This document shows positions 1 to 9,300 of a stretch of DNA of 64,000 nt, one piece after another. This DNA is from Winslowiella arboricola (lineage in GTDB: Bacteria; Pseudomonadota; Gammaproteobacteria; Enterobacterales; Enterobacteriaceae): NCBI RefSeq assembly GCF_025527015.1, contig NZ_JAODIM010000042.1, positions 558,001 to 622,000 on the forward strand, given 5' to 3'. The position numbers and the translations under genes are program-made. Under the pieces are notes generated by a model that saw nothing but the letters and a program-made list of their open reading frames with translations, was not told the DNA's origin and searched no databases. The number at the start of each line of letters is the position of its first letter. Position 1 is the first letter of the stretch.

Positions 1-1
1 G

Positions 2-157
2 TCTATCGATCCGCTAAGCGGAACGGTACATTTGCGCCAGACATTGCTGGAAGATCAAATGCTGCTGCCGTTTTATCGTGAGCTGGAAGGCAAAGTCTGC
101 GCGCTGTGGTCACAGGTGCCGGACAATACCCGCCAGCGTTTAGGGCGTAAACCCTGA
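2..157 (+). CDS. C-terminal end of an unrecognised protein (partial)
   Basis: An open frame enters from the left edge and stops at TGA 155-157, giving the last 51 residues of a protein. The tail is rich in Leu, Arg and Glu and ends in RQRLGRKP; I do not recognise the family. It lies just upstream of fliA on the same strand, where related bacteria often carry flagellin or flagellin-modification genes, so a motility-related role is possible but is only inference from position. Confidence 0.5.
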   Translation, partial: SIDPLSGTVHLRQTLLEDQMLLPFYRELEGKVCALWSQVPDNTRQRLGRKP

Positions 158-172
158 TTGCTGGTTTTACCC

Positions 173-208
173 GGATCCCGCTGTTGCTGGTTGGTAATGG
201 CGGGATCC
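173..208 (+). terminator. Hairpin after the partial gene, upstream of fliA
   Basis: GGATCCCGC (173-181) is perfectly complementary to GCGGGATCC (200-208), with an 18-base loop. No T-run follows, so it may be a Rho-dependent end or an mRNA-stabilising hairpin rather than an intrinsic terminator. Confidence 0.4.
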
Positions 209-268
209 AAAATGCAATAAAACGAAATAACCCGCCTTTTTTATCCCTATTCCGCCAATCGATATCCC

Positions 269-295
269 TACAGAATCGGATAATCATGCCGATAA
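269..295 (+). promoter_or_regulatory. Sigma-28 promoter of fliA
   Basis: TACAGAAT (269-276), an 11-base spacer, then a perfect GCCGATAA (288-295). The enterobacterial FliA consensus is TAAAGTTT-N11-GCCGATAA, so 13 of 16 positions match. It sits 24 bases before the fliA GTG and implies autoregulation of fliAZ, as in E. coli and Salmonella. A class II FlhDC-dependent promoter is expected nearby but I could not define it. Confidence 0.8.
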
Positions 296-319
296 CTTAA
301 TTAACGCAGGAAAGTCAGA

Positions 320-1042
320 GTGAACGATCTGTATACCGCCGAAGGCGTGATGGATAAACATTCGCTGTGGCAGCGATACGTACCGCTAGTGCGCCATGAA
401 GCATTGCGCCTGCAGGTGCGGCTGCCAGCCAGCGTCGAACTGGACGATCTGCTACAAGCGGGGGGTATCGGCCTGTTAAACGCCGTGGAACGCTTCGATG
501 CGTTGCAGGGGACAGCCTTTACCACTTATGCCGTGCAGAGGATTCGTGGCGCGATGCTGGATGAGCTGCGCAGTCGCGACTGGGCGCCGCGTAGCGTCCG
601 TCGTAATGCACGCGAAGTTGCCGGTGCCATGCATCAGGTGGAGCAGCAGTTGGGCAGAACAGCCACCGAGCAGGAAGTTGCCGCGCAGCTGAATTTATCG
701 ATGGAAGAGTATCGACAGATACTGCTGGATACCAATAATAGCCAGCTTTTTTCCTACGACGAATATCGTGAAGAGCATGGCGACAGCGCGGAACTGGTGA
801 CAGAGGGGCACGAAGAGGCTAACCCGCTGCATCAGTTGATGGAAGGGAATCTGCGTGAACGTGTCATTGAAGCCATCGAGGCCTTGCCCGATCGCGAAAA
901 GATGGTGCTGACACTGTATTACCAGGAAGAACTGAACTTGAAAGAGATTGGCGCGGTATTGGAGGTCGGGGAATCCCGGGTCAGCCAGCTGCACAGTCAG
1001 GCGATCAAACGCCTGCGCGCCCGGTTGTCGGGAGCGCGCTGA
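320..1042 (+). CDS. fliA: RNA polymerase sigma factor FliA (sigma-28)
   Basis: This is the flagellar sigma factor that directs RNA polymerase to late flagellar, motor and chemotaxis promoters and is held in check by FlgM. The 240-residue product is near-identical over long stretches to E. coli FliA. Region 2 lies at about residues 20-95 (DDLLQAGGIGLLNAVERFDA), region 3 at about 100-150, and region 4 with its helix-turn-helix at about 185-235 (LKEIGAVLEVGESRVSQLHS). The start is GTG at 320, as in E. coli, preceded by a purine-rich AGGAAAG. It leads a fliA-fliZ-dcyD-tcyJLN cluster and has its own sigma-28 promoter. Confidence 0.97.
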   Translation: MNDLYTAEGVMDKHSLWQRYVPLVRHEALRLQVRLPASVELDDLLQAGGIGLLNAVERFDALQGTAFTTYAVQRIRGAMLDELRSRDWAPRSVRRNAREVAGAMHQVEQQLGRTATEQEVAAQLNLSMEEYRQILLDTNNSQLFSYDEYREEHGDSAELVTEGHEEANPLHQLMEGNLRERVIEAIEALPDREKMVLTLYYQEELNLKEIGAVLEVGESRVSQLHSQAIKRLRARLSGAR

Positions 1043-1085
1043 CAGAGTCAGTTCTCGCTTTCAAACACCAACCGGGGAATTCCTA

Positions 1086-1589
1086 ATGGGATCCAAAACT
1101 AAAACAAGGCCTTTAAGCCGCTATTTGAAAGACTACAAGCACAGCCAGAGCCATTGTTCCCATTGCAGTAAAGTGTTAGACAGAATGGCACTGGTGTTTC
1201 GTGGTCAGATAATAAATAAAGAGGCCATCGCCCGGATGGACCAGCTGATAGACGATCAGGTCTGGCTGAAATTGCAAAATGAACTTACGGCGTTATGTCG
1301 TTTTTGTAGTGATATTTATTGCAATACTCATCCTAATTACTTTGACATCATGGCGTTCAAACAGTACCTGTTTGAGCAGACCGAAATGAGCCACAGCACG
1401 ATTCGCGAGTATGTGGTGCGCTTGCGCCGCCTCGACGATATGCTGTCGAAACGTAATTTCCCGGTGGATAAACTACGGGGCAATAGCTGGCGTGAATGTC
1501 TGGAAAACGACCTGCCGGATGCGGGTCATGACAACTATCGCATCGCGCTGCGCAAATACGATCAATTTCTCGGCTGGCAGAGTGCTTAG
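1086..1589 (+). CDS. fliZ: Flagellar regulatory protein FliZ
   Basis: FliZ is a DNA-binding regulator. In E. coli it antagonises sigma-S promoters; in Salmonella it raises FlhDC activity by repressing ydiV. From ATG 1086 the product is 167 residues and aligns with E. coli FliZ: RPLSRYLKDYKHSQ near the N-terminus, a Cys-rich patch (CSHC, LCRFCSD, YCN) and an integrase-core-like segment with EYVVRLRRL and NYRIALRKY. The frame is open upstream into fliA, but the homology begins at MGSKTKTRPLS, so the downstream start is preferred. It lies 43 bases after fliA, consistent with one operon. Confidence 0.93.
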   Translation: MGSKTKTRPLSRYLKDYKHSQSHCSHCSKVLDRMALVFRGQIINKEAIARMDQLIDDQVWLKLQNELTALCRFCSDIYCNTHPNYFDIMAFKQYLFEQTEMSHSTIREYVVRLRRLDDMLSKRNFPVDKLRGNSWRECLENDLPDAGHDNYRIALRKYDQFLGWQSA

Positions 1590-1677
1590 TTAGCATTGTG
1601 CGTAAATGGAAGATGACCATCAGGTGATCTTCTGTAAAACTGTAAGGATAACTGAAACCGTTTCTGCGGAGGCTCCG

Positions 1678-2664
1678 TTGTCCTTACATCATTTAATGCA
1701 ATTTCCCCGTCTTGAATTTATTGGCGCCCCGACGCCGTTAGAGCACCTTCCTCGTCTTTCTGACTACCTTGGCCGCGATATTTTTATCAAACGTGACGAT
1801 GTCACGCCGCTGGCGCTTGGCGGTAATAAGCTGAGAAAACTGGAATTTCTCGCTGCCGACGCATTGCGTCAGGGAGCCGATGTACTGGTCACCGCCGGTG
1901 CGATTCAGTCCAACCATGTGCGTCAGACCGCCGCCGTCGCCGCCAAACTCGGCTTAAAATGCGTTGCGCTGCTGGAAAATCCGATTGCCACCCACGCCGA
2001 AAACTACCTGAGCAACGGTAATCGCCTGCTGCTGTCATTAATGGACTGCGAAGTGGTGATGGTCGACGCGCTTGATGCACCGGATCGCCAGATGGAAGAG
2101 CAGGCAGTACTGCTGGAAGCGCAGGGCTTCCGTCCCTATGTGATTCCGGTTGGCGGTTCGAATGCACTTGGCGCGTTGGGGTATGTCGAATGCGCGCAGG
2201 AAATTGTCCATCAGTGTGAAGGTATTATTGATATCGCGGCGGTGGTGGTGGCTTCAGGCAGCGCCGGTACCCATGCCGGGCTGGCGGTCGGTCTGGAGCA
2301 GCTGCTGCCGGATACCGAGCTGGTTGGCGTCACCGTCTCGCGCAAAGTCGCCGATCAGTTACCGAAAGTGCAGCAGCTGCAACAGTCGCTGGCGCAGTCG
2401 CTGGAACTGACCGCCAGCGCGCCCATTACCCTGTGGGATGACTACTTTGCCCCGCAATATGGCGTGCCGAATGAAGAGGGCATGGAAGCGGTAAAACTGC
2501 TGGCGCGGCTGGAGGGCATTATGCTCGACCCGGTCTACACTGGTAAGGCAATGGCAGGATTGATTGATGGTCTTGCCCAGCGACGTTTCCGCCGCGAAGG
2601 CCCGATTGTGTTTGTGCATACCGGTGGATCACCGGCGTTATTTGCTTATCATCCTTCGGTCTAA
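1678..2664 (+). CDS. dcyD: D-cysteine desulfhydrase, TTG start
   Basis: This PLP enzyme converts D-cysteine to pyruvate, sulfide and ammonia. The start is decided by the sequence: TTG at 1678-1680 follows GGAGG (1668-1672) by five bases and gives 328 residues, exactly the E. coli length, starting [17 protein letters not shown] frame-open ATG at 1606 would add 24 unrelated residues. The PLP lysine falls at residue 51 in [10 protein letters not shown], followed by the substrate loop [14 protein letters not shown]. It lies directly before the cystine-binding gene tcyJ, so uptake and breakdown of cystine-derived sulfur are linked. Confidence 0.93.
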   Translation: MSLHHLMQFPRLEFIGAPTPLEHLPRLSDYLGRDIFIKRDDVTPLALGGNKLRKLEFLAADALRQGADVLVTAGAIQSNHVRQTAAVAAKLGLKCVALLENPIATHAENYLSNGNRLLLSLMDCEVVMVDALDAPDRQMEEQAVLLEAQGFRPYVIPVGGSNALGALGYVECAQEIVHQCEGIIDIAAVVVASGSAGTHAGLAVGLEQLLPDTELVGVTVSRKVADQLPKVQQLQQSLAQSLELTASAPITLWDDYFAPQYGVPNEEGMEAVKLLARLEGIMLDPVYTGKAMAGLIDGLAQRRFRREGPIVFVHTGGSPALFAYHPSV

Positions 2665-2724
2665 GGTCAGGGCGAAAAACGGAATATAATCCGCACGCTT
2701 ATACTGATAATTAATGGGGTTGCT

Positions 2725-3525
2725 ATGAAATTTTCTCTGGTACGTCGCCAGCTGGCGATGGGGGTGATGGCGGTTGCATTGCTGGCAGGTTTTCAGGCGA
2801 AAACGTTTGCTGCTGAAGATCTGCTGAATAAAGTTAAACAGCGCGGTTCGCTGCTGGTAGGGCTGGAAGGCACTTATCCGCCATTCAGCTTCCAGGACGA
2901 AAATGGCAAACTGGCCGGTTTTGAGGTCGATTTCGCCAATGCGCTGGCGCAGCATCTGGGGGTGAAAGCGAACCTGAAACCGACCAAATGGGACGGTATG
3001 CTGGCGTCATTAGATTCAAAACGTATTGATGTGGTGATCAACCAGGTCACCATCTCTGACGAGCGTAAAAAGAAATATGATTTCTCCACGCCATATACCG
3101 TCTCCGGGATTCAGGCGCTGACCAAAAAAGATCAGGCGGGCAGCATCACCAAACCGGAAGATCTGAACGGTAAGAAAGTCGGCGTAGGCCTTGGCTCTAA
3201 CTACGAGCAGTGGCTGCGTGAAAACGTGAAAGATGCCGATATTCGCACCTATGATGATGATCCAACCAAATATCAGGATCTGCGTGTTGGCCGTATTGAC
3301 GCCATTCTGGTGGATCGCCTTGCGGCGCTGGATCTGGTGAAGAAAACCGGTGCGACGCTGGCGGTTGCGGGTCCGGCCTTCTCGCGTCAGGAAGCGGGCG
3401 TAGCGGTACGCAAAGGCAATGAAGATCTGGTGAAAGCCATTGATGGCGCGATTGCGGATATGCAAAAAGACGGAACCCTCACTAAACTTTCTGATAAGTG
3501 GTTTGGCGCGGACGTCACTAAATAA
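2725..3525 (+). CDS. tcyJ: Cystine-binding periplasmic protein TcyJ (FliY)
   Basis: This is the solute-binding component of the high-affinity L-cystine ABC importer, called FliY in older annotation. At 266 residues it matches the E. coli length. It has a Lys/Arg start, a hydrophobic signal segment and a likely cleavage at FAA-EDLL. The amino-acid-binding SBP fold is visible in LLVGLEGTYPPFSFQDENGK, the hinge region and the C-terminal DKWFGAD signature of family 3 SBPs. Its stop codon overlaps the tcyL start (TAATG at 3523). Confidence 0.95.
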   Translation: MKFSLVRRQLAMGVMAVALLAGFQAKTFAAEDLLNKVKQRGSLLVGLEGTYPPFSFQDENGKLAGFEVDFANALAQHLGVKANLKPTKWDGMLASLDSKRIDVVINQVTISDERKKKYDFSTPYTVSGIQALTKKDQAGSITKPEDLNGKKVGVGLGSNYEQWLRENVKDADIRTYDDDPTKYQDLRVGRIDAILVDRLAALDLVKKTGATLAVAGPAFSRQEAGVAVRKGNEDLVKAIDGAIADMQKDGTLTKLSDKWFGADVTK

Positions 3526-4193
3526 TGCAAGAGAGTATTCAACTGGTGCTGGATTCAGCACCTTTTTTATTGAAAGGCGCCGTCTTTACCCTGCAACTGA
3601 GTATTGGCGGCATGTTCTTTGGCCTGATCCTCGGCTTTATTCTGGCATTAATGCGGCTGTCGGCCTTCTGGCCCGTCTCCTGGCTGGCACGTTTTTACGT
3701 CTCGATTTTCCGTGGTACACCGCTTATCGCCCAGCTGTTTATGATCTATTACGGCCTGCCGCAGTTTGGCATTGAGCTGGATCCGATTCCCTCGGCGATG
3801 ATCGGCCTGTCGCTGAATACCGCCGCTTATGCTTCCGAGTCGCTGCGTGGCGCGATTGCCGCTATTGAGCGCGGTCAGTGGGAAGCCGCGGCCAGTATCG
3901 GCATGTCGCCGTGGCAAACCCTGCGCCGGGTTATCCTGCCGCAGGCGGCGCGCACTGCGTTACCACCGCTGGGCAACAGTTTTATCAGTCTGGTGAAAGA
4001 TACTTCGCTGGCGGCCACTATTCAGGTGCCGGAACTGTTCCGTCAGGCGCAGTTAATCACCTCGCGTACGCTGGAAGTGTTCACCATGTATCTTGCGGCC
4101 TCGCTGATCTATTGGGTGATGGCGACACTGCTGTCGGCATTGCAAAACAAGCTGGAAGATCATGTTAATCGTCAGGATCGGGAGTCAAAATGA
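3525..4193 (+). CDS. tcyL: Cystine ABC transporter permease TcyL
   Basis: Inner-membrane permease of the L-cystine importer (formerly YecS). The 222 residues fit the HisM/GlnP polar amino acid permease family. Several membrane segments are evident, and the cytoplasmic coupling motif RGAIAAIERGQWEAAASIGM, which contacts the ATPase, lies near the middle. The ATG overlaps the tcyJ stop and the stop overlaps tcyN by four bases (ATGA), so all three subunits should be translationally coupled. Confidence 0.95.
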   Translation: MQESIQLVLDSAPFLLKGAVFTLQLSIGGMFFGLILGFILALMRLSAFWPVSWLARFYVSIFRGTPLIAQLFMIYYGLPQFGIELDPIPSAMIGLSLNTAAYASESLRGAIAAIERGQWEAAASIGMSPWQTLRRVILPQAARTALPPLGNSFISLVKDTSLAATIQVPELFRQAQLITSRTLEVFTMYLAASLIYWVMATLLSALQNKLEDHVNRQDRESK

Positions 4194-4942
4194 GCGCCAT
4201 CGAAGTCAGTAAACTGGTGAAGCAGTTTAATGGTCAGACGGTGTTGCATGGCATCGATCTGGAAGTCAGTTCCGGCGAAGTGGTGGCGATTATCGGCCCG
4301 AGCGGTTCCGGTAAAACCACCTTGCTGCGCAGCATCAATCTGCTGGAAGTGCCCGACAGCGGCACCATTAAGGTCGGCAATATCCTGATTGACGCCGCTT
4401 TTCCGATCGGCAAGCAGAAAGAGAAAGTGCGCCAGCTGCGTCAGCAGGTGGGCTTTGTATTCCAGAGCTTTAATCTGTTTCCGCATCGCTCGGTGCTGGA
4501 GAATATTATTGAAGGGCCGGTGATCGTTAAAGGTGAAAACCGGGCCGAAGCTGTGGCGCGTGCGCGCCAGCTGCTGGAAAAGGTCGGTCTGCAGGGCAAA
4601 GAAGAGAGCTATCCGCGCCGTCTGTCCGGTGGCCAGCAGCAGCGTGTGGCGATTGCCCGGGCGCTGGCGATGCGTCCTGAAGTGATTCTGTTTGATGAAC
4701 CGACTTCAGCACTGGACCCGGAGCTGGTCGGCGAGGTGCTCAGCACCATCCGTGCGCTGGCGGAAGAGAAGCGCACTATGGTGATCGTGACGCATGAAAT
4801 GAGTTTTGCCCGCGATGTGGCGGATCGCGCCATCTTTATGGATCAGGGTAAGATTGTCGAGCAGGGAGCGGCAAAAGCGCTGTTCTCCAATCCGCAGCAT
4901 GCGCGAACCCGTCAGTTTCTGGAAAAATTTCTCAATAATTAA
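4190..4942 (+). CDS. tcyN: Cystine ABC transporter ATPase TcyN
   Basis: ATPase of the L-cystine importer (formerly YecC). It is 250 residues, with Walker A GPSGSGKTT near residue 36, Q-loop VFQSFNLFPH, ABC signature LSGGQQQ, Walker B VILFDEPTSALDP and a switch histidine in VTHEMSF. It is the last gene of the cluster; strong hairpins ending in a T-run follow. Confidence 0.95.
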   Translation: MSAIEVSKLVKQFNGQTVLHGIDLEVSSGEVVAIIGPSGSGKTTLLRSINLLEVPDSGTIKVGNILIDAAFPIGKQKEKVRQLRQQVGFVFQSFNLFPHRSVLENIIEGPVIVKGENRAEAVARARQLLEKVGLQGKEESYPRRLSGGQQQRVAIARALAMRPEVILFDEPTSALDPELVGEVLSTIRALAEEKRTMVIVTHEMSFARDVADRAIFMDQGKIVEQGAAKALFSNPQHARTRQFLEKFLNN

Positions 4943-4996
4943 CTGGTCTGCCGCCCGCCCGGTAAATCTGAAAAAACTCGCCGCCCGTCACTGCGC

Positions 4997-5053
4997 GGGA
5001 GCCGATAACGGCTCCCCTGCGAGCTGCAGGGGCGGCGTTATCGCCGCCCGTTT
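4997..5053 (+). terminator. Three overlapping hairpins after tcyN; last is a terminator
   Basis: Hairpin 1 pairs GGGAGCCG (4997-5004) with CGGCTCCC (5009-5016). Hairpin 2 pairs CCCCTGC (5014-5020) with GCAGGGG (5026-5032). Hairpin 3 pairs GGGCGGCG (5030-5037) with CGCCGCCC (5042-5049) and is followed by GTTTTG. Neighbouring hairpins share arms, so they compete. Hairpin 3 looks like a Rho-independent terminator and resembles one arm of the dispersed repeat found elsewhere in the window. Confidence 0.7.
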
Positions 5054-5201
5054 TGTTCCATCCTCAGGGCCAGTCAATCCTCTTTAAGATAAACGCTAAA
5101 GCTATTTGTTTCGCGTTTCGCTAATAATCCCCTGAATAATTAAAATAATAACTGCGCATTTATCTGCGCACTTTGCTCTACACACAGCCGGAGTTAACAC
5201 C

Positions 5202-6275
5202 ATGAATAATAACAAAACAGAAGAAATTCTGTGGGTCAACACGCTGAAAGGCGCCTGCATATTACTGGTGGTTCTTTATCATGTCGTATTGCCGGGATAT
5301 CAGGGCACAGTGCAATATCTGACGGCGGGAATTATTCCTGCGCGGCTGTGGATTGAATTTAATACGGTGTTATCGCCGTTGCGGATGCCGGCTTTCTTTT
5401 TTGTTTCCGGCTTGCTGGCAGCTAATGCAATTATCAATAAACCGTGGAAAGAGGTGTTCACCAGTCGCGTCACCAATCTGTTCTATCTCTATATTTTATG
5501 GGGCGTGATTCAGTGGTTGTCGATCTACAGTATTTCTACCGGTATTACCGGGCAGCGTATTTCGCAGAACCTTAATTCATCCTACTCGCAGTCGCCGCTG
5601 GAATTTATCAAACTGATGCTGCTGGCGATGAGCAGCTCCTGGTATCTGTATGCGCTCGGACTGTTTTTCCTGCTGGCTAAACTGTTCCACCAGCAACGTC
5701 TGCCGTTAATGGCGGGGGCGTTGCTACTGAACTATGCCGCGGTCGATAATATTATTCCTGGCTGGGGCCCGGAGAGTCTGTCGCAATATTTTATCTATTT
5801 CCTGCTGGGTGCCTTTTACAGTTCAGCGATGATCCGCCTCAGTGAGTGGCATCGCAGCAATATCCTGCCGTGGTTGCTGCTACTGGCGCTGGCGGCAGTG
5901 CATATCTGGCTCGGACTGGATAAGAGTATCTTTCTCTGCGTGCTGGCTATCGTCTGCTGTATCGCCATTACCCGTAAGCTGAACCAGCATTTTAATCTGT
6001 CGCTGCTGAACTGGATGGGCAAGAATACGTTGCAGATTTACGTGCTGCACCGCATTTTTATTGAATACTTTGGTATGACGGCCATTCTGTTTGCGCTGCA
6101 ACATCAGCTGTTCAGCCATCATCTGTTTTCGCTGGTATGGGCGATTGGCTTCCCGGTTGCAATGGTCGCGCTCTGTTCCGCCTGCTCGATGGCGGTGTGG
6201 ACGCTGCTGAATCGTGGTATGGGGAAATCGCTGTTTATCTACCCGAAATTATTGCGTATGAAGTTTAACCACTGA
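5202..6275 (+). CDS. YcfT-like acyltransferase-3 family membrane protein
   Basis: Integral membrane O-acyltransferase family protein of 357 residues. Around ten hydrophobic segments are visible. The N-terminus shows the family pattern LWVNTLKGACILLVVLYHV, where the His of the YH pair is the usual catalytic candidate, and LSPLRMPAFFFVSGLL follows in the second membrane block. These resemble E. coli YcfT closely. Related proteins acetylate or succinylate surface glycans or glucans; the substrate here is unknown. It is monocistronic, between the tcyN terminator and convergent putA. Confidence 0.8.
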   Translation: MNNNKTEEILWVNTLKGACILLVVLYHVVLPGYQGTVQYLTAGIIPARLWIEFNTVLSPLRMPAFFFVSGLLAANAIINKPWKEVFTSRVTNLFYLYILWGVIQWLSIYSISTGITGQRISQNLNSSYSQSPLEFIKLMLLAMSSSWYLYALGLFFLLAKLFHQQRLPLMAGALLLNYAAVDNIIPGWGPESLSQYFIYFLLGAFYSSAMIRLSEWHRSNILPWLLLLALAAVHIWLGLDKSIFLCVLAIVCCIAITRKLNQHFNLSLLNWMGKNTLQIYVLHRIFIEYFGMTAILFALQHQLFSHHLFSLVWAIGFPVAMVALCSACSMAVWTLLNRGMGKSLFIYPKLLRMKFNH

Positions 6276-6320
6276 GTGGGGCTGACCGCCAGCCTGATAG
6301 CTGGCGGTCAGTGATGAGCG

Positions 6321-9300
6321 CTAACCGATGGTCATCAGACTGGCATTACCGCCAGCAGCGGCGGTATTAACACTGAGCGAACGTTCAATCAGCAGGCGTT
6401 CCAGCAGCAGATTGTTTTCGCCGCGGGCAAAGCCCTGCACCGAGACAATCGCGCCGTCGCGCGCCGCCACACGGCCACACAACTCGCGCAGCTGGTCGGC
6501 ATCGCCGTGATGGATCACCGCATCAAAATCCTCATTCAGCACATCGGCGGCAAAGTCGATACGCGTCTGCACCAGCGGCGGCAGCGTGTCAAACAGCGCG
6601 CGGTATGCGCTGTCCTGCGGCCACAGTACGCGGCTGCCGACGCTGGTGACCGCGGCCAGCTGCACCAGGCGATCGTCATCATTGTCCGCGAGGCACAGCA
6701 CGCGTTCGCGCGGCAGCAGGGCAAAGCTATTGCGTTCACCGGTCGGGCCCGGCAACAGGCGCAACGTGCCACCCTGCGCCAGCCCGGCATAGCGCTGGCA
6801 GATTGCCGCCAGTTGCGGTTTATCCGCCGCCCACTCACTGAGCGCCTGATGCGGCGCCTGCAGTGCCGGACGCAGCGCGGCATCAACCGGGCGTTCAGCA
6901 TCCTGACGATCAAGCGTTACACGCAGCGCGCCATCCGGGCGGTGCGACAACAGACGATAGAGATACAGGGGACCACCGGCTTTCGGCCCGGTACCGGAGA
7001 GGCCTTCGCCACCAAATGGCTGCACGCCGACTACCGCGCCGACCATATTGCGGTTCACATACAGGTTGCCGACTTTGGCGCTCTGCGTAACCTGGTTAAT
7101 GGTTTCATCAATACGGGTATGCACGCCAAGTGTCAGACCATAACCGGAAGCATTGATCTGCTGCACCAGTGACGGCAGCTGGCTGCGCTGGAAGCGCACC
7201 ACATGCAGCACCGGACCAAACACCTCTTTATCCAGATCCCCCACTGCATTCAGCTCAATCAGCGTTGGCATCACAAAGGTGCCCTGTGACCACTCTTTGC
7301 TGTCCTGCGGGTTCTCCTGTGCTGCCTGGTAAACCTTCAGGCCTTTAGCACGCATCGCCTGAATATGACGATCGATATTCTCTTTGGCTTCGGCATCAAT
7401 CACCGGGCCGATATCGGTCGACAGGCGTTCCGGGTTACCCATCCGGCATTCGGCCATCGCGCCGCGCAGCATTTTCAGCGTATGTCCGGCGACATCTTCC
7501 TGAATACACAGCAGACGCAGCGCAGAGCAACGTTGTCCGGCGCTGTCGAACGCCGAGGCGACGATATCGGTCACCACCTGCTCGGTCAGGGCGGAGGAGT
7601 CGACAATCATCGCATTCATCCCGCCGGTTTCGGCGATTAACGGCGTCGGGCGGCCCTGTGGATCGAGACGTCCGGCAATATTGCGTTGCAGCAGGGTAGC
7701 GACAGCGGTGGAGCCGGTAAACATCACGCCACGCACGCGGTCGTCGCCAGTCAGCTGCGCACCGACGGTTTCACCGCGGCCTGGCAGCAATTGCAATACG
7801 CCCGCTGGCACCCCGGCATCCAGCAGGATCTGTACTGCCTGCGCAGCAATCAGCGGCGTCTGTTCAGCAGGCTTTGCCAGCACGCTATTGCCCGCCGCCA
7901 GCGCGGCAGCAATCTGGCCGGTGAAAATCGCCAGCGGGAAGTTCCACGGGCTGATACAGACCACCGGTCCCAGCGGACGATGGGTTTCATTGTCGAAGTC
8001 ATCACGTACCTGACCGGCATAGTAGTGCAGGAAATCCACCGCTTCGCGTACTTCGGCAATCGCATTACTGAAGGTTTTTCCGGCTTCACGCACCAGAATA
8101 CCCATCAGCTGCTGCATCTGACCTTCCATCAGCATCGCTGCACGTTCAAGGATCGCTGCGCGCTCTTGCGGCGGCGTGGCGAACCAGATAGAACCGGCCA
8201 GCACCGCCGCCGCCAGCGCGCCGGAAACCTCCTGCTCAGTGGCTTCGCGCACTTCACCGACAATATCTTTCGGTTCTGCCGGGTTGATCACCGGTTGCGT
8301 CGCGCCGCCAGCCAGCTCGCCGTCAATCATTGGTTGCGCCAGCCATGACTGACTGGCGCTGTTCAGCAGGGCGCTGGAAAGTGAGGCCAGACGATGTTCG
8401 TTGGCCAGATCCAGCCCGGCAGAGTTCTGACGTTTAGCACCATACAGATCGCGCGGCAGCGGGATCTTTGGATGCGCCATCCCGACCGCACCTTCAGTGG
8501 CCGCCAGTTTTTCCACCGCCAGCACCGGATCGGCGACCAGCTCATCCAGTGGCAGCGTGGCATCGGCGATGCGGTTGACAAACGAGGTGTTGGCGCCATT
8601 TTCCAGCAGGCGGCGCACCAGATAAGCCAGCAGCGTTTCGTGGGTGCCGACCGGGGCATAAATACGGCACGGGCGGTTCAGCTTGCCGTCGGCGACTTTG
8701 CCGACCACCTGTTCATACAGCGGTTCGCCCATGCCATGCAGGCACTGGAACTCATACTGTCCCGGATAGTAGTTATTGCCCGCCAGCTGGTAAATCGCCG
8801 CCAGCGTATGGGCGTTATGGGTGGCGAACTGCGGGTAGATCAGATTTGGCACTGCCAGCAGCTTACGTGCGCAGGCAATATAGGAGATATCGGTGTAAAC
8901 CTTGCGCGTATACACCGGATAGCCTTCGAGGCCTTCCATCTGGGCGCGTTTGATTTCGCTGTCCCAGTAAGCGCCTTTGACCAGACGGATCATCAGGCGG
9001 CGACGGCTGCGCTGCGCCATATCGATCAGCGAGTCGATGACAAACGGGCAGCGTTTCAGATAGGCCTGAATCACAAAGCCGATGCCGTTCCAGCCTTCCA
9101 GTTCCGGCTCAAAGCAGAGTCTTTCCAGCAGATCTAATGACAGCTCAAGGCGGTCCGCCTCTTCGGCATCGATATTAATGCCGATATCGTAACTGCGCGC
9201 CAGCAGGGTAAGGGACTTCAGGATCGGATAGAGCTCCTCCATCACCCGATCATACTGCGCGCGGCTGTAACGCGGATGCAGTGCCGACAGTTTGATGGAG

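Noticed and set aside
1606-1677. ATG start of dcyD at 1606
   Set aside because: The extra 24 residues have no counterpart in DcyD, while TTG 1678 has an ideal ribosome site and gives the family length.
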